From the NCBI GenBank assembly GCA_910583615.1, contig CAJTXP010000003.1, forward strand, positions 1-64,000: a stretch of 64,000 nucleotides of DNA, in the 5' to 3' direction. Source of the stretch: an uncultured Lachnospiraceae bacterium (GTDB taxonomy: Bacteria > Bacillota > Clostridia > Lachnospirales > Lachnospiraceae). This document shows positions 1 to 9,978 of the stretch, piece after piece. The notes under the pieces were generated by a model, which saw only the letters and a list, made by a program, of their open reading frames with translations, made no database searches and was not told where the DNA came from. The number at the start of each line of letters is the position of its first letter. The first letter of the stretch is position 1. Position numbers and translations under genes: made by a program.

Positions 1-17
1 AATACTTCAAACCGTTG

Positions 18-288
18 AAGCGGAGATAACGGCAATGATGCCTTTACAGAGAGTCCGGGATGCTGAGAACCGGGTGAGAAACAAGTTGTCAAATGGACCG
101 CTGAGGGTGCAGTCAAATGTGGTTTTCACAGAGTATTCTGCGACGTTGCAGGCAGACGTCATTTGCCGGGGATATGTCAGTATCCTGCTGAGAGCATGGG
201 TCTTCCCGTGAATACAAGGTGGCACCGCGGATCGTATTTGTATGATTCGTCCTTGACAGAACATACCGTTCTGTCAGGGGCGTTTTTT
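18..288 (+). promoter_or_regulatory. Tryptophan T-box riboswitch leader of the trp operon
   Basis: A tRNA-sensing leader expected to bind uncharged tRNA-Trp and allow read-through into trpE. The hallmark T-box sequence AAGGTGGCACCGCGG lies at 216-230. Stem I can close through GCGG (20-23) and CCGC (98-101), with a GA-rich S-turn-like stretch just inside the 5' arm. On its 3' side a TGG followed by A (94-96) sits where the specifier codon belongs and fits tryptophan. An intrinsic terminator follows at 248-288. The promoter is probably at or beyond the left edge of the window. Confidence 0.93.
248..288 (+). terminator. T-box terminator (attenuator) hairpin
   Basis: Arms 248-262 and 268-282 (CTTGACAGAAC against GTTCTGTCAGG, with G-U pairs at the base) are followed by a run of T at 283-288. 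It lies directly downstream of the T-box sequence, as expected for the terminator that competes with the antiterminator. Confidence 0.9.
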
Positions 289-342
289 GTTTTACTCCTT
301 TGGCAGAGCGTCAACGGAGTTTTTTATTTGGAGGTACAGATC

Positions 343-1728
343 ATGAACATTTCACCTGCACTGGAAGAAGTCAGGAACATCGCCGCTGCCGGGAAGTATC
401 ATATGCTGCCGGTAAGCTGCGAGATGTTGTCGGACTTCACCACGCCGATCGAGACAATGAAGATACTGAAAAACGTGTCCACCCACTGTTACCTGCTGGA
501 ATCCGCTCAGGCGGACGAGGCCTGGGGGCGTTACACATTCCTGGGATACGATCCGAAGATGGAGATCACCTGCGCAGACGGCGTGATGAAAATCGGTAAT
601 CTGGAAGTGGAGACGGAGCGTCCGTCTGATTATCTCCGCCAGATTCTTGCCGGTTACAAAAGCCCCCGTTTCGATTACCTCCCTGCCTTTACGGGCGGCC
701 TTGTAGGGTATTTTTCCTATGATTATCTGGGCTACAGCGAACCTTCCGTCCGATGCAGCGTGGAAGATACCGAGGACTTCAAAGACGTCGACCTGATGCT
801 CTTTGATAAGGTGATTGCCTTTGACCATCTGCGTCAGAAGCTCGTCTTGATGGTCAATATGTCCCTGGACGATGCGGAGACCGGATACAACAAAGCGGTT
901 CTGGAACTGAAGCAGCTCGCCGAACTCCTCAGACACGGAGAAAAGAAGGAAGAACCGGGCGGGAAACTGCTGGGGGAGATGACGGCCCTCTTTGACAGAG
1001 AACGGTTCTGCGGCATGGTGGAGAAGGCAAAGGCTTATATACGGGAGGGCGATATCTTCCAGATCGTACTTTCCAACCGTCTGTCCGCACCCTTTGTGGG
1101 CAGCCTGCTGAACACCTACCGCGTGCTGCGCACCATCAATCCTTCGCCTTATATGTTCTATTTTTCGGGGACGGACGTGGAGGTGGCGGGCGCTTCTCCG
1201 GAAACTCTGGTAAAACTGGAAGACGGCGTGCTGCATACGTTTCCGCTTGCCGAACATAACATGCTGGTGGATCTGGGGAGAAATGACCTGGGGAAGATCA
1301 GCAGGTTCGGCACCGTGCAGGTGGAAAAGCTGCATTCGGTTGAACGGTATTCCCATGTCATGCACATCGGTTCTACCGTGCGCGGAGAGATCGACGGCGG
1401 TCATGACGCGCTGGACGCCGTCGAAGCGGTGCTTCCTGCGGGAACGCTTTCCGGCGCGCCCAAGATTCGGGCCTGCCAGCTCATCGGAGAGCTGGAAAAC
1501 AACAGGCGGGGAATCTACGGAGGAGCCATCGGATATATTGATTTTACAGGGAATATGGATACCTGTATCGCCATCCGTATCGTATATAAGAAAAACGGCA
1601 GGGTATTTGTGAGAAGCGGAGCCGGAATCGTGGCGGATTCGGTTCCCAAAAAGGAATACGAAGAATGCCTGAACAAGGCGAAATCCTCATTGAAGGCGCT
1701 GGAGCTTGCACAGGAGGAGATGCTATGA
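343..1728 (+). CDS. trpE: Anthranilate synthase component I with internal deletion
   Basis: Would convert chorismate to anthranilate with TrpG, the first tryptophan-specific step. The start at 343 follows GGAGG (330-334) with 8-nt spacing; the frame is open from 163, but upstream lies in the leader. The protein has 461 residues against about 490 usual. An N-terminal anthranilate-synthase domain is followed by the chorismate-binding domain with DLGRNDLGK, SHVMHI, PAGTLSGAPK and GGAIGYID. Oddity: at residues 300-306 the text runs FPLAEHN, whereas family members have FPxAGTRPRG, about 25 more residues, then ELAEHN. About 30 residues with the GTRPRG motif are missing in frame. Family knowledge places that motif at the active site, so the enzyme is probably impaired; this is inference. 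The stop overlaps the trpG start (ATGA). Confidence 0.9.
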   Translation: MNISPALEEVRNIAAAGKYHMLPVSCEMLSDFTTPIETMKILKNVSTHCYLLESAQADEAWGRYTFLGYDPKMEITCADGVMKIGNLEVETERPSDYLRQILAGYKSPRFDYLPAFTGGLVGYFSYDYLGYSEPSVRCSVEDTEDFKDVDLMLFDKVIAFDHLRQKLVLMVNMSLDDAETGYNKAVLELKQLAELLRHGEKKEEPGGKLLGEMTALFDRERFCGMVEKAKAYIREGDIFQIVLSNRLSAPFVGSLLNTYRVLRTINPSPYMFYFSGTDVEVAGASPETLVKLEDGVLHTFPLAEHNMLVDLGRNDLGKISRFGTVQVEKLHSVERYSHVMHIGSTVRGEIDGGHDALDAVEAVLPAGTLSGAPKIRACQLIGELENNRRGIYGGAIGYIDFTGNMDTCIAIRIVYKKNGRVFVRSGAGIVADSVPKKEYEECLNKAKSSLKALELAQEEML

Positions 1729-2294
1729 TTCTTTTGATCGATAATTATGACAGTTTTTCTTACAATCTGTTTCAGCTCGTCGGCGAAATCAATCCGGACA
1801 TCCGGGTGATCCGCAACGACGAGATGACGGCGGAGGAGATCCGAAGCCTTCGTCCGGACTGGATCATTCTCTCTCCAGGCCCCGGCAGGCCGGAACAGGC
1901 GGGAGTGACCATGGGAGCGGTGAAGACGCTGGGCAGAGAGATTCCAGTTCTCGGCGTCTGCCTGGGACATCAGGCGATCTGCGCGGCCTTCGGTGCGACG
2001 ATTACCTATGCGAAAGAGCTGATGCACGGAAAACAGTCGGAGGTAACCTTTGACGCGGACTGCCCGCTTTTCAAAGGGTGTCCCCCCGTCGCCCCTGCAG
2101 CCCGCTACCATTCCCTTGCAGCGGATGCCAAAACCATTCCCGAAGAGCTGAAGGTCACCGCCTTTGCCGCGGACGGGGAAGTGATGGCGGTGCAGCATAA
2201 AAAATATCCCATCTACGGCGTGCAGTTTCATCCAGAGTCTATTATGACGCCGAACGGAAAACAGATGCTTGAAAATTTCATAAAGGAGAGATAA
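1725..2294 (+). CDS. trpG: Anthranilate synthase component II, glutamine amidotransferase
   Basis: Supplies ammonia from glutamine to TrpE. This is a class I amidotransferase of 189 residues, normal length. The oxyanion segment LSPGPGRPEQAG, the nucleophile elbow GVCLGHQ and the QFHPES motif of the catalytic triad are all present. The start ATG overlaps the trpE stop, which implies translational coupling; an in-frame upstream Met at 1665 would lie inside trpE and is rejected. It stands alone and is not fused to trpD. Confidence 0.95.
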   Translation: MILLIDNYDSFSYNLFQLVGEINPDIRVIRNDEMTAEEIRSLRPDWIILSPGPGRPEQAGVTMGAVKTLGREIPVLGVCLGHQAICAAFGATITYAKELMHGKQSEVTFDADCPLFKGCPPVAPAARYHSLAADAKTIPEELKVTAFAADGEVMAVQHKKYPIYGVQFHPESIMTPNGKQMLENFIKER

Positions 2295-2297
2295 GCC

Positions 2298-3329
2298 ATG
2301 ATTAAAGAAGCCATTGTAAAAATCGTAAACAAAGAGGACCTCACTTATGAAGAGGCGTACACGGTCATGAATGAGATCATGAACGGCGAGACTACCGTTA
2401 CCCAGAATGCCGCGTTTCTTGCGGCACTTTCGACCAAAAGCGCAAGGGCTGAGACGACGGATGAGATCGCCGGCTGCGCGGCGGCCATGAGGGAGCACGC
2501 GGTGAAGGTGGAGACCGACATGGAGCTTTTTGAGATCGTCGGCACCGGCGGCGACAATGCGCACAGCTTTAATATCTCCACGACATCCGCTCTGGTGGCG
2601 GCGGCAGGAGGCATGAAGGTCGCTAAGCACGGCAACCGGGCGGCGTCCTCCCAGTGCGGGACGGCGGACTGCCTGGAAGCCCTGGGGGTCAATATTCAGC
2701 AAAGTCCCGCAAAATGCGTGGAACTTTTAAAGGAAGCGGGCATGTGCTTCTTCTTCGCCCAGAGATACCATACTTCCATGAAGTATGTGGGGGCGGTCCG
2801 CAGGGAGCTGGGTTTCCGCACGGTGTTCAATATTCTCGGCCCGCTGACCAATCCGGGTTCGCCTTCCATGCAGCTTCTGGGCGTCTATGACGAGTATCTT
2901 GTGGAACCTCTGGCGCAGGTGCTGATCAATCTGGGAATTAAGCGGGGAATGGTGGTCTACGGACAGGATAAGCTGGATGAGATCTCCCTGAGCGCTCCTA
3001 CGACGGTCTGCGAGATCCGCGACGGCTGGTTCAAATCTTCGGTGATCACGCCGGAGGACTTCGGTTTTGAGCGGTGCGAAAAGGAAGACTTAAGAGGCGG
3101 GACGCCGAAGGAAAACGCGGAAATCACGTTGGCCGTCCTGAAAGGGGAAAAAGGCCCCAGAAGAAACGCGGTCCTGATGAACGCCGGCGCCGCCCTGTAT
3201 ATCGGCGGCAAAGCCGGCAGCATGAAAGACGGGATCGCTCTGGCAGCCGGGCTTATAGATTCCGGCAAAGCGCTTGCGGTCCTGAACCGGCTGATCGAGA
3301 TCAGCAGCCGGCCGGAGGAGGAAGAATGA
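2298..3329 (+). CDS. trpD: Anthranilate phosphoribosyltransferase
   Basis: Transfers phosphoribosyl from PRPP to anthranilate, the second committed step of tryptophan synthesis. 343 residues, full length. The PRPP-binding GTGGD motif is seen, followed by [24 protein letters not shown], the RYHTSMKYV segment and NILGPLTNP, all in family order. The ribosome site AAGGAGAG sits just before the trpG stop, and the gene begins 3 nt after it. The last base pairs overlap trpC. Confidence 0.95.
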   Translation: MIKEAIVKIVNKEDLTYEEAYTVMNEIMNGETTVTQNAAFLAALSTKSARAETTDEIAGCAAAMREHAVKVETDMELFEIVGTGGDNAHSFNISTTSALVAAAGGMKVAKHGNRAASSQCGTADCLEALGVNIQQSPAKCVELLKEAGMCFFFAQRYHTSMKYVGAVRRELGFRTVFNILGPLTNPGSPSMQLLGVYDEYLVEPLAQVLINLGIKRGMVVYGQDKLDEISLSAPTTVCEIRDGWFKSSVITPEDFGFERCEKEDLRGGTPKENAEITLAVLKGEKGPRRNAVLMNAGAALYIGGKAGSMKDGIALAAGLIDSGKALAVLNRLIEISSRPEEEE

Positions 3330-4111
3330 AGAACATACTGGACCAGCTTGCCGACCACGCGCGGGAGCGCACCCGGCAGGCGAAGGAGAAGATATCGCCG
3401 GAAGAAATCAGGCGGAAGGCCCTGTCGCTCCCCAAAGGCACGTTTGCTTTTGAAAACGCTCTGAAAAAGCCGGGCTTATCCTTTATCTGCGAGTGTAAAA
3501 AGGCGTCCCCGTCCAGGGGGCTGATCGCTCCGGATTTTCCGTACCTTAAGATTGCGGAAGAATACGAGAAGGCGGGCGCCGACTGCATCTCCGTACTGAC
3601 CGAGCCAAAATGGTTTCTGGGCAGCGACCGTTATCTGAAGGAGATCGCGGACGCCGTTGCCATTCCCTGTCTGCGGAAAGATTTTACCGTGGACGCTTAC
3701 ATGATCTATGAGGCAAAAGTGCTGGGTGCGGCGGCGGTGCTTCTGATCGTTTCCCTGCTGTCCGGGGAGGAGCTCCGGGAGTATATCCGCCTGTGCGACG
3801 AACTGGGACTTTCCGCCCTGGTGGAAGCCCACGACGAAGCGGAAGTGCAGACGGCGCTGGAAGCGGGGGCGCGGATCGTCGGAGTCAACAACCGCAATCT
3901 GAAAGATTTCACCGTGGACACCGGCAACAGCCGCAGGCTCCGGGAGCTGATTCCCCGCGATGTAGTATTCGTCTCTGAGAGCGGCGTAAGAGACGCCGGG
4001 GACGTGGCACGGCTTGGCGAGATCGGCGCGGACGCGGTTCTGATCGGCGAGGCGCTCATGAGGGCGCCGGACAGGGCGGCCAGGCTTTCGGAACTGCGGG
4101 GTGCGGTATGA
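3326..4111 (+). CDS. trpC: Indole-3-glycerol-phosphate synthase
   Basis: Closes the indole ring from carboxyphenylaminodeoxyribulose phosphate. 261 residues, a complete TIM barrel: [11 protein letters not shown] (catalytic Lys and phosphate-site Ser), [31 protein letters not shown] and VSESGV appear in order. The start ATG at 3326 overlaps the trpD stop (GAATGA); the open frame upstream to 3074 is inside trpD. It is not fused to trpF, unlike enterobacteria. Confidence 0.95.
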   Translation: MKNILDQLADHARERTRQAKEKISPEEIRRKALSLPKGTFAFENALKKPGLSFICECKKASPSRGLIAPDFPYLKIAEEYEKAGADCISVLTEPKWFLGSDRYLKEIADAVAIPCLRKDFTVDAYMIYEAKVLGAAAVLLIVSLLSGEELREYIRLCDELGLSALVEAHDEAEVQTALEAGARIVGVNNRNLKDFTVDTGNSRRLRELIPRDVVFVSESGVRDAGDVARLGEIGADAVLIGEALMRAPDRAARLSELRGAV

Positions 4112-4716
4112 CCAGGATCAAATTCTGCGGGTTGACGCGGGCCTGTGAGATTGAGGCGGCAAATGAGCTGAGACCGGAATACGTCGGTTTCGTCTTTGCC
4201 CCCAAAAGCAGGCGTTATGTTGCGCCGGAGAAGGCAAAGGAACTGAAACAGCTGCTTGCCGGAGGGATCCAGGCGGTGGGGGTGTTTGCGGACGGGAGGC
4301 CCGAAACGGTTGCGGCGCTTTTAAACAGCGGCGTGATCGATCTGGCTCAGCTTCACGGCCATGAGGACGGGGACTATATCCGCAGGCTGCGGGCGCTTTC
4401 CCATAAACCGGTGATACAGGCGTTTCGTATCGGAAACCGGCAGGATGCCGCGGCCGCAGAGGAGAGCGCCGCCGACTATATTCTGCTGGATTCCGGCGCA
4501 GGCACAGGGACCGTATTTGACTGGAATCTGATCGGGAAGATCAAAAGGCCGTATTTTCTCGCCGGCGGGCTTTCCGCTGAAAATGTGGAAGAGGCGATTG
4601 CATTTCTGCACCCCTATGCCGTGGACGTAAGCTCCGGCATCGAGAGGGACGGAAAAAAAGAGAAAGGAAAGATGGCGGACTTTGCCGCCGCCGTCAGAAA
4701 GGAGCATTCATTATGA
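4108..4716 (+). CDS. trpF: Phosphoribosylanthranilate isomerase
   Basis: Amadori isomerisation of phosphoribosylanthranilate. 202 residues. The N-terminal KFCGLTR carries the catalytic Cys; [21 protein letters not shown], the [12 protein letters not shown] loop with its catalytic Asp, [11 protein letters not shown] and the phosphate-binding VDVSSGIE follow. It overlaps trpC (ATGA) and trpB (ATGA) by 4 nt on each side, so it is embedded in the coupled trp operon. Confidence 0.94.
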   Translation: MTRIKFCGLTRACEIEAANELRPEYVGFVFAPKSRRYVAPEKAKELKQLLAGGIQAVGVFADGRPETVAALLNSGVIDLAQLHGHEDGDYIRRLRALSHKPVIQAFRIGNRQDAAAAEESAADYILLDSGAGTGTVFDWNLIGKIKRPYFLAGGLSAENVEEAIAFLHPYAVDVSSGIERDGKKEKGKMADFAAAVRKEHSL

Positions 4717-5903
4717 CAAATCCCAGCGGACGCTTCGGCGTTCATGGCGGACAGTATATTCCGGAGACGCTGATGAACGCAGTAATCGAACTGGAAGAAG
4801 CGTATAACCATTATAAAAACGATGCGGAATTTCAAAGGGAGCTTTCCACGCTTTTTAACGAATACGCGGGCAGGCCGTCGAGGCTTTATCATGCGGAAAA
4901 GATGACGAAGGATCTGGGAGGCGCGAAAATCTATCTCAAACGGGAAGATTTAAACCACACGGGAGCCCATAAGATCAACAATGTGCTCGGTCAGGCGCTG
5001 CTTGCGAAGAAAATGGGCAAGACCCGCCTGATCGCCGAGACCGGAGCCGGCCAGCACGGAGTGGCCACGGCCACGGCCGCCGCGCTTATGGGGATGGAGT
5101 GCGTCGTGTTTATGGGAGAGGAAGATACGGTCCGCCAGACCCTCAATGTGTACCGCATGCGGCTTCTCGGCGCCCGGGTGGTCCCGGTCAGGACCGGTAC
5201 GGCGACCCTGAAGGATGCCGTATCCGAAGCCATGCGCGAATGGACGTCCCGGGTCAACGACACCCATTACTGCCTCGGCTCGGTGATGGGCCCCCATCCT
5301 TTTCCCACCATCGTCCGTGATTTTCAGGCGGTGATCTCAAAGGAGATCCGGGAACAGCTTCTGGCGAAGGAAGGCAGGCTCCCGGATGCGGTCCTCGCCT
5401 GCGTGGGCGGCGGCTCCAACGCCATCGGAAGCTTTTATCACTTTATCGGGGACGAAAGCGTGCGTCTGATCGGCTGCGAGGCGGCCGGAAGGGGCGTTGA
5501 CACGTTTGAGACGGCGGCCACGATCGCCACGGGAAGGCTCGGCATTTTCCACGGCATGAAGTCTTATTTCTGCCAGAATCAGGACGGACAGATCGCTCCG
5601 GTGTATTCGATCTCCGCGGGCCTTGATTATCCGGGCATCGGTCCGGAACATGCCCATCTTCACGATATCGGCAGGGCGGAATATGTTCCCGTGACCGACG
5701 AAGAAGCGGTCCGTGCTTTTGAATATCTGGCGAAGACGGAGGGGATCATACCGGCCATCGAGTCGGCCCACGCCGTCGCCCATGCGATGAAAATCGCGCC
5801 GGCCATGGACAAAGACCGGATCGTGGTCATTACCGTTTCAGGCAGAGGCGATAAGGACTGCGCCGCCATTGCCCGCTACAGAGGGGAGGATATCCATGAG
5901 TAA
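4713..5903 (+). CDS. trpB: Tryptophan synthase beta chain
   Basis: PLP enzyme joining indole and serine into tryptophan; partner of TrpA. 396 residues, TrpB1 type. The PLP lysine lies in HTGAHKINN, followed by [10 protein letters not shown]. The PLP phosphate loop is [10 protein letters not shown], and [17 protein letters not shown] and the C-terminal VSGRGDKD are conserved. The start overlaps the trpF stop. No lesion is seen. Confidence 0.96.
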   Translation: MTNPSGRFGVHGGQYIPETLMNAVIELEEAYNHYKNDAEFQRELSTLFNEYAGRPSRLYHAEKMTKDLGGAKIYLKREDLNHTGAHKINNVLGQALLAKKMGKTRLIAETGAGQHGVATATAAALMGMECVVFMGEEDTVRQTLNVYRMRLLGARVVPVRTGTATLKDAVSEAMREWTSRVNDTHYCLGSVMGPHPFPTIVRDFQAVISKEIREQLLAKEGRLPDAVLACVGGGSNAIGSFYHFIGDESVRLIGCEAAGRGVDTFETAATIATGRLGIFHGMKSYFCQNQDGQIAPVYSISAGLDYPGIGPEHAHLHDIGRAEYVPVTDEEAVRAFEYLAKTEGIIPAIESAHAVAHAMKIAPAMDKDRIVVITVSGRGDKDCAAIARYRGEDIHE

Positions 5904-6669
5904 TATTCAAAAAGCATTTGAACATGGGAAGGCTTTCATTGCCTTTCTTACCTGCGGCGACCCGGATCTTCCGACTACTGCCGCCGCGGTCCGCGCGGCT
6001 GTGGAGAACGGCGCGGACTTAATCGAGCTTGGCATTCCGTTCTCCGACCCTACGGCGGAGGGGCCGGTGATCCAGGGGGCCAACGTACGGGCTTTGAAAG
6101 GCGGCGTCACAACCGATAAGATTTTTGCTTTCGTCAGAGAACTCCGCCGCGACGTGAAGGTTCCCATGGTGTTTATGACCTATGCCAACGTGGTGTTTTC
6201 TTACGGAGCAGGGAGATTTCTGTCCGCCTGCCGGGACATTGGGATCGACGGGCTGATCCTGCCGGATCTGCCCTATGAGGAAAAAGAAGAATTTCAGCCG
6301 GTCTGCAGTCAATACGGCGTGGATCTGATCTCCCTGGTAGCGCCCACTTCCGAGAACCGGATTGCCATGATCGCGAAGGAGGCGGAAGGGTTTCTGTATA
6401 TCGTCTCCAGCCTGGGCGTCACAGGGACCCGCAGCGAGATCCGGACGGATATCGCTTCCATGGTCGGGATCGTAAGACAGAATACGAAGATCCCCTGTGC
6501 GGTAGGGTTCGGTATCTCCACCCCGGAGCAGGCGAAGAACATGGCGGATCTTTCCGACGGCGCGATTGTGGGCTCGGCCATCGTCAGGCTGCTTGAAAAA
6601 TACGGTCGGGAAGCGCCGGAGCATATCGGCAGATATGTAAAGTCCATGAAAGACGCCATGAAATCATGA
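5896..6669 (+). CDS. trpA: Tryptophan synthase alpha chain
   Basis: Cleaves indole-3-glycerol phosphate and channels indole to TrpB. 257 residues. Start 5896 follows GAGGGGAGGA and overlaps the trpB end; the longer frame from 5869 would sit inside trpB. The catalytic Glu lies in ELGIPFSDP. The second catalytic position, Asp in the textbook ADGP motif, reads AEGP here, a conservative change I believe occurs in related clostridia. SSLGVTGTR and VGFGIS are present. It ends the trp operon; no terminator is obvious before the next gene. Confidence 0.95.
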   Translation: MSNIQKAFEHGKAFIAFLTCGDPDLPTTAAAVRAAVENGADLIELGIPFSDPTAEGPVIQGANVRALKGGVTTDKIFAFVRELRRDVKVPMVFMTYANVVFSYGAGRFLSACRDIGIDGLILPDLPYEEKEEFQPVCSQYGVDLISLVAPTSENRIAMIAKEAEGFLYIVSSLGVTGTRSEIRTDIASMVGIVRQNTKIPCAVGFGISTPEQAKNMADLSDGAIVGSAIVRLLEKYGREAPEHIGRYVKSMKDAMKS

Positions 6670-6714
6670 CATGTTCATCAGTACAAAAATCATGCGGAAA
6701 GCGGAGGAAGAAAG

Positions 6715-7692
6715 ATGACGGGATTGTATATACTGCTGCTTGCGGCGGGATTCGCCGCCCTGATCAAAGGGGCAGATCTGTTTGTGGACGGGAGTTCGGA
6801 CTTTGCGGGATACTTTAAGATATCCCGGGTCATTATCGGACTGACCATCGTGGCGCTGGGTACGAGCGCACCGGAACTGGCAGTCAGCATTTCGGCGGCG
6901 CTGCAGGGCGCAAATGAGATTGCCTTAAGCAATGTGGTCGGTTCCAATATATTTAATCTGCTCTGCGTACTGGGAGTCTGCGCGGCTATCCGTCCGGTGC
7001 CGGTGGATCAGATGATTTTTAAAAGAGACATTCCAGTTTCCGCTGCGGCTGCGGTGCTTCTGCTTCTGATGACCGGCACCGAAGCGCTGAAAAACGGGAA
7101 ATTTCTGCAGCTTGGAATGAACGAAACAGCCGGAGACGTGAGCAGGCTTACGGGCGTTGTTTTGCTGGTTCTGTTTATCTGCTATCAGCTTTATCTTATC
7201 ATGGATGCGAAGAAGAAGGCAGACGGGGAAGAATCCGCCGAATCCGTTTCGCTCTGGAAATGCGCGGTGCTGATTTTCGCCGGGCTGGCGCTTATTATTG
7301 CAGGCGGGCAGGCGGTCGTATACAGTGCCAGGAAAATCGCACAGGCCTTTGGAATGTCGGAGACTTTGATCGGGCTTACAATCGTTGCCGTGGGCACGTC
7401 GCTGCCGGAGCTGGTCACATCGGCAGTCGCCGTCGGGAAGGGAGAGACCGGGCTTGCGGTTGGAAACGTAGTCGGCTCCAACATATTTAATATTTTATTT
7501 ATACTCGGCGTTTCTTCCGCCATTCACCCCATTGGGGTCAATGCCGCGTCCATATATGACATGCTGATCTTGATCGGGATCAGCGTCCTGGTATTTTTGG
7601 TTTCCATGAAAGGAAAGGTGATCAGTCGGATGGCAGGAATCGTTATGCTCCTGCTGTATGCGGCGGACATGGCATTTGCGGTGATGCGGTAA
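6715..7692 (+). CDS. CaCA-family sodium/calcium antiporter
   Basis: Integral membrane cation exchanger of the YrbG type, 325 residues with about ten hydrophobic segments. It shows the internal duplication of the family: each half has an alpha-repeat, with GTSAPEL and GSNIFN in the first and GTSLPEL and GSNIFN in the second. The acidic residues of these repeats bind the cations. A GGAGGAAAG ribosome site precedes the start. It lies 45 nt after trpA on the same strand, so co-transcription is possible though no functional link is known. Ion specificity cannot be read from sequence. Confidence 0.88.
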   Translation: MTGLYILLLAAGFAALIKGADLFVDGSSDFAGYFKISRVIIGLTIVALGTSAPELAVSISAALQGANEIALSNVVGSNIFNLLCVLGVCAAIRPVPVDQMIFKRDIPVSAAAAVLLLLMTGTEALKNGKFLQLGMNETAGDVSRLTGVVLLVLFICYQLYLIMDAKKKADGEESAESVSLWKCAVLIFAGLALIIAGGQAVVYSARKIAQAFGMSETLIGLTIVAVGTSLPELVTSAVAVGKGETGLAVGNVVGSNIFNILFILGVSSAIHPIGVNAASIYDMLILIGISVLVFLVSMKGKVISRMAGIVMLLLYAADMAFAVMR

Positions 7693-7701
7693 AACGTCCC
7701 T

Positions 7702-8109
7702 TTAGAAATTCCCGTCAACCAGATCCTGCAGCGTTATATGGTAGAAAAAATCATGAGTCAGCGCGTCATATTTTTTCCACATTTTCAGAGTCCTGCAGCA
7801 TTCTTTTCTGTGACAGGCTTCGGCGTCAGGCAGCAGACAGGTAACCGACACAAGGGGGCCTTCTGTTAATTCAATGATTTCTCCCACGGAATACTCTTCC
7901 GGTGAACGGATCAGCGTATATCCGCCGCCTTTTCCGCGGAGGCCTTTCACAATTTTTCCTTTTACCAGCAGCTTCAGTATGATTTCCAGATATTTTTCGG
8001 AAATCTCCTGCCGGGCTGCGATGTCCTTCAAAGGAATGTATTCGCTTTTCTGGTTTTCCGCAAGATCAATCATGACTCTGAGGGCGTATCGTGCTTTTGT
8101 TGAAATCAT
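7702..8109 (-). CDS. Rrf2-family transcriptional regulator (CymR/IscR-like)
   Basis: Winged-helix repressor of 135 residues. Start 8109 is preceded by AGGAGAG; a longer frame to 8151 lacks such a site. The N-terminal STKARYALRVMIDLA, the recognition region QEISEKYLEIILKLL and the wing GLRGKGGGYTL are typical Rrf2. Cysteines at 91, 99, 104 and 105 resemble the Fe-S ligand region of IscR, so cluster sensing is possible. It diverges from cysK, its likely target by analogy with CymR. Its last 50 bp recur at 9979-10028. Confidence 0.88.
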   Translation of the reverse strand: MISTKARYALRVMIDLAENQKSEYIPLKDIAARQEISEKYLEIILKLLVKGKIVKGLRGKGGGYTLIRSPEEYSVGEIIELTEGPLVSVTCLLPDAEACHRKECCRTLKMWKKYDALTHDFFYHITLQDLVDGNF

Positions 8110-8180
8110 GGAACTCTCCTCCTCCTGTTTTCTGTATCCATTATAACGCAAATAAAATTTTTTTCAATATTTTCCTATAA

Positions 8181-8214
8181 ACATATTGACATAGTATGTA
8201 AATAGTGTTAATCT
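8181..8214 (+). promoter_or_regulatory. cysK promoter with dyad over the -35 box
   Basis: TTGACA at 8186-8191 and TAATCT at 8209-8214 are separated by 17 nt. A short inverted repeat ACATA-N9-TATGT (8181-8199) covers the -35 box and is a candidate operator for the divergent Rrf2 regulator. The 125-nt purine-rich leader holds a weak hairpin near 8248-8281. Confidence 0.7.
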
Positions 8215-8340
8215 TTTTCAAAAACAAAGAGAGGAGAAAAAGAGATAAGAAAAACCGGTCATTCGGCCCCGATTTTTCTTATAGAGGATAAGCGGAAAAA
8301 GGCTGAGCACTAAGAAAGAAAAAGAAAGAAGGAAAGAAAA

Positions 8341-9273
8341 ATGTCAAATTATTATAAAGGGACATTGGGCCTGATCGGAAACACCCCTCTGGTAGAGGTG
8401 GAAAATATTGAAAAAGAGCTGGGGCTTGAGGCAACCATACTGGTGAAACTGGAATATTTCAACCCGGCGGGAAGCGTAAAGGACAGGATCGCAAAAGCCA
8501 TGATCGAAGACGCGGAAGAGAAGGGAATCCTGAAGAAAAACTCGGTAATCATTGAACCGACATCGGGAAACACAGGGATCGGTCTGGCGGCGATTGCGGC
8601 GGCGAAAGGATACCGCATCATCCTGACCATGCCGGAAACCATGAGTATTGAGCGCAGAAATATACTGAAAGCCTACGGCGCAGAGGTGGTGCTGACGGAA
8701 GGCGCAAAAGGAATGAAAGGCGCCATCGAAAAGGCGGATGAACTGGCAAAGGAGATTCCGGACAGCTTTATTCCGGGACAGTTTGTGAATCCTGCGAACC
8801 CTGCCGTTCACAAAGCGACGACAGGGCCGGAGATCTGGAAGGACACGGACGGAAAAGTCGACATCTTTATTGCGGGCGTCGGCACAGGCGGTACCGTCAC
8901 CGGGACCGGCGAGTATCTGAAAGAGCAGAATCCGAATATCAGGGTAGTGGCGCTGGAACCCGCAGCATCACCGGTTCTGTCGGAAGGAAAGGCGGGCGCG
9001 CACAAGATTCAGGGCATCGGGGCAGGATTTGTTCCGGAGGTTCTGAATACAGACGTGTATGATGAAGTCTTTCAGGCGGAGAACGAGGCCGCTTTTGAGG
9101 CTGCGAAGCTGCTTGCCAGAAAGGAAGGCATTCTGACGGGGATTTCGTCCGGCGCGGCGCTCCATGGAGCGATCGAGCTTGCAAAACGTCCGGAAAATAA
9201 AGGAAAGGTGATCGTGGCGCTGCTGCCGGATACGGGAGACCGGTATTATTCCACACCGCTGTTTACGGAATAA
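8341..9273 (+). CDS. cysK: Cysteine synthase (O-acetylserine sulfhydrylase)
   Basis: PLP enzyme making cysteine from O-acetylserine and sulfide. 310 residues, full length. The PLP lysine is in PAGSVKDR, the substrate loop is [10 protein letters not shown], the phosphate cup is [10 protein letters not shown], and the C-terminal Ser segment is LPDTGDRY. The start follows a purine-rich GAAAGAAGGAAAG ribosome site. It is transcribed divergently from an Rrf2 regulator and followed by a YezD-like micro-gene, a context typical of sulfur control. Confidence 0.96.
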   Translation: MSNYYKGTLGLIGNTPLVEVENIEKELGLEATILVKLEYFNPAGSVKDRIAKAMIEDAEEKGILKKNSVIIEPTSGNTGIGLAAIAAAKGYRIILTMPETMSIERRNILKAYGAEVVLTEGAKGMKGAIEKADELAKEIPDSFIPGQFVNPANPAVHKATTGPEIWKDTDGKVDIFIAGVGTGGTVTGTGEYLKEQNPNIRVVALEPAASPVLSEGKAGAHKIQGIGAGFVPEVLNTDVYDEVFQAENEAAFEAAKLLARKEGILTGISSGAALHGAIELAKRPENKGKVIVALLPDTGDRYYSTPLFTE

Positions 9274-9334
9274 AAATGTTTACACCTGGCAACCGCACAG
9301 GCAGAAACCGGGCGCAGCGGATGTGTGACTGGAA

Positions 9335-9475
9335 ATGGATAAAGAAAAAAAGAATGAATATATCAGGCTTCTGCTGCAAATGGTGGAAGAGGTTCAGTTC
9401 GGCTCTGTCACTCTGACGATACAGGACGGCAGAATTGTACAGATACAGAAAGAAGAAAAAATAAGAATCCAGTGA
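9335..9475 (+). CDS. yezD: YezD-family small protein (DUF2292)
   Basis: A 46-residue protein, recognised by its FGSVTLTIQDGRIVQI core followed by a Lys/Glu tail, the signature of YezD/DUF2292 proteins. That family commonly sits beside sulfur-assimilation genes, and this one lies 61 nt after cysK on the same strand. Its molecular function is unknown. The ribosome site is weak (ACTGGAA), so it may depend on read-through from cysK. It is followed by a terminator at 9510-9536. Confidence 0.75.
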   Translation: MDKEKKNEYIRLLLQMVEEVQFGSVTLTIQDGRIVQIQKEEKIRIQ

Positions 9476-9509
9476 ACGGAATGAGACAATGAAAGTATGC
9501 CGTTCGGAG

Positions 9510-9540
9510 AGAAAGCTGCCGGTTTGGCGGCTTTCTTTCG
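9510..9540 (+). terminator. Terminator after cysK-yezD
   Basis: AGAAAGCTGCC (9510-9520) pairs with GGCGGCTTTCT (9526-9536), a five-base loop between them, followed by a T-rich stretch. Confidence 0.75.
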
Positions 9541-9556
9541 TTGTGCAGGAATTTCC

Positions 9557-9594
9557 CGGGTTATAAATCAAATCTATAACCCGATTTTTTTTTT
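9557..9594 (+). terminator. Second terminator, strong T tract
   Basis: CGGGTTATA (9557-9565) and TATAACCCG (9575-9583) are perfectly complementary and are followed by about ten T (9585-9594). It probably backs up the terminator just upstream. Confidence 0.8.
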
Positions 9595-9671
9595 ACATAT
9601 TAGACAGGAATTACCGGTTGTGTTACGATGTCTCCAGCAGTTGAGGAAAGCGATGGAGACTGGCCGAATCC

Positions 9672-9950
9672 GTGGAGCGACGTCTGGCCTCATTTGGGAG
9701 ACAGACTTATCTGTATGCGTCAAAGCCGGGGGAGGCTTTTGAAGAGACGGTAAAACACCTGCATGACGCCGGACTTGTGGTACTTCTGCTGCTGGATGAA
9801 CAGCAGGAAAAGACTGCCGGGGAAAAGCCGCTCCCGGGACTTGTGCAGGGATGGCGGCCGGCCGGGGATGATGCAGAAGAGATCAGCCGGAGGATTCGGA
9901 AGGAGTCGGAAGATGTTTCTTATCTTTCGGTGGACAGGGACTATATTTAA
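9672..9950 (+). CDS. Hypothetical small protein, doubtful
   Basis: An open frame of 92 residues that I do not recognise. It has one hydrophobic stretch (LVVLLLLDE) and otherwise charged sequence, with no convincing ribosome site. Given the duplicated Rrf2 fragment right after it, this 9.6-10.0 kb stretch could be remnant DNA rather than a gene. Confidence 0.25.
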   Translation: MERRLASFGRQTYLYASKPGEAFEETVKHLHDAGLVVLLLLDEQQEKTAGEKPLPGLVQGWRPAGDDAEEISRRIRKESEDVSYLSVDRDYI

Positions 9951-9978
9951 ACAGTACTGCCGGTGGATCAGAAAATAA

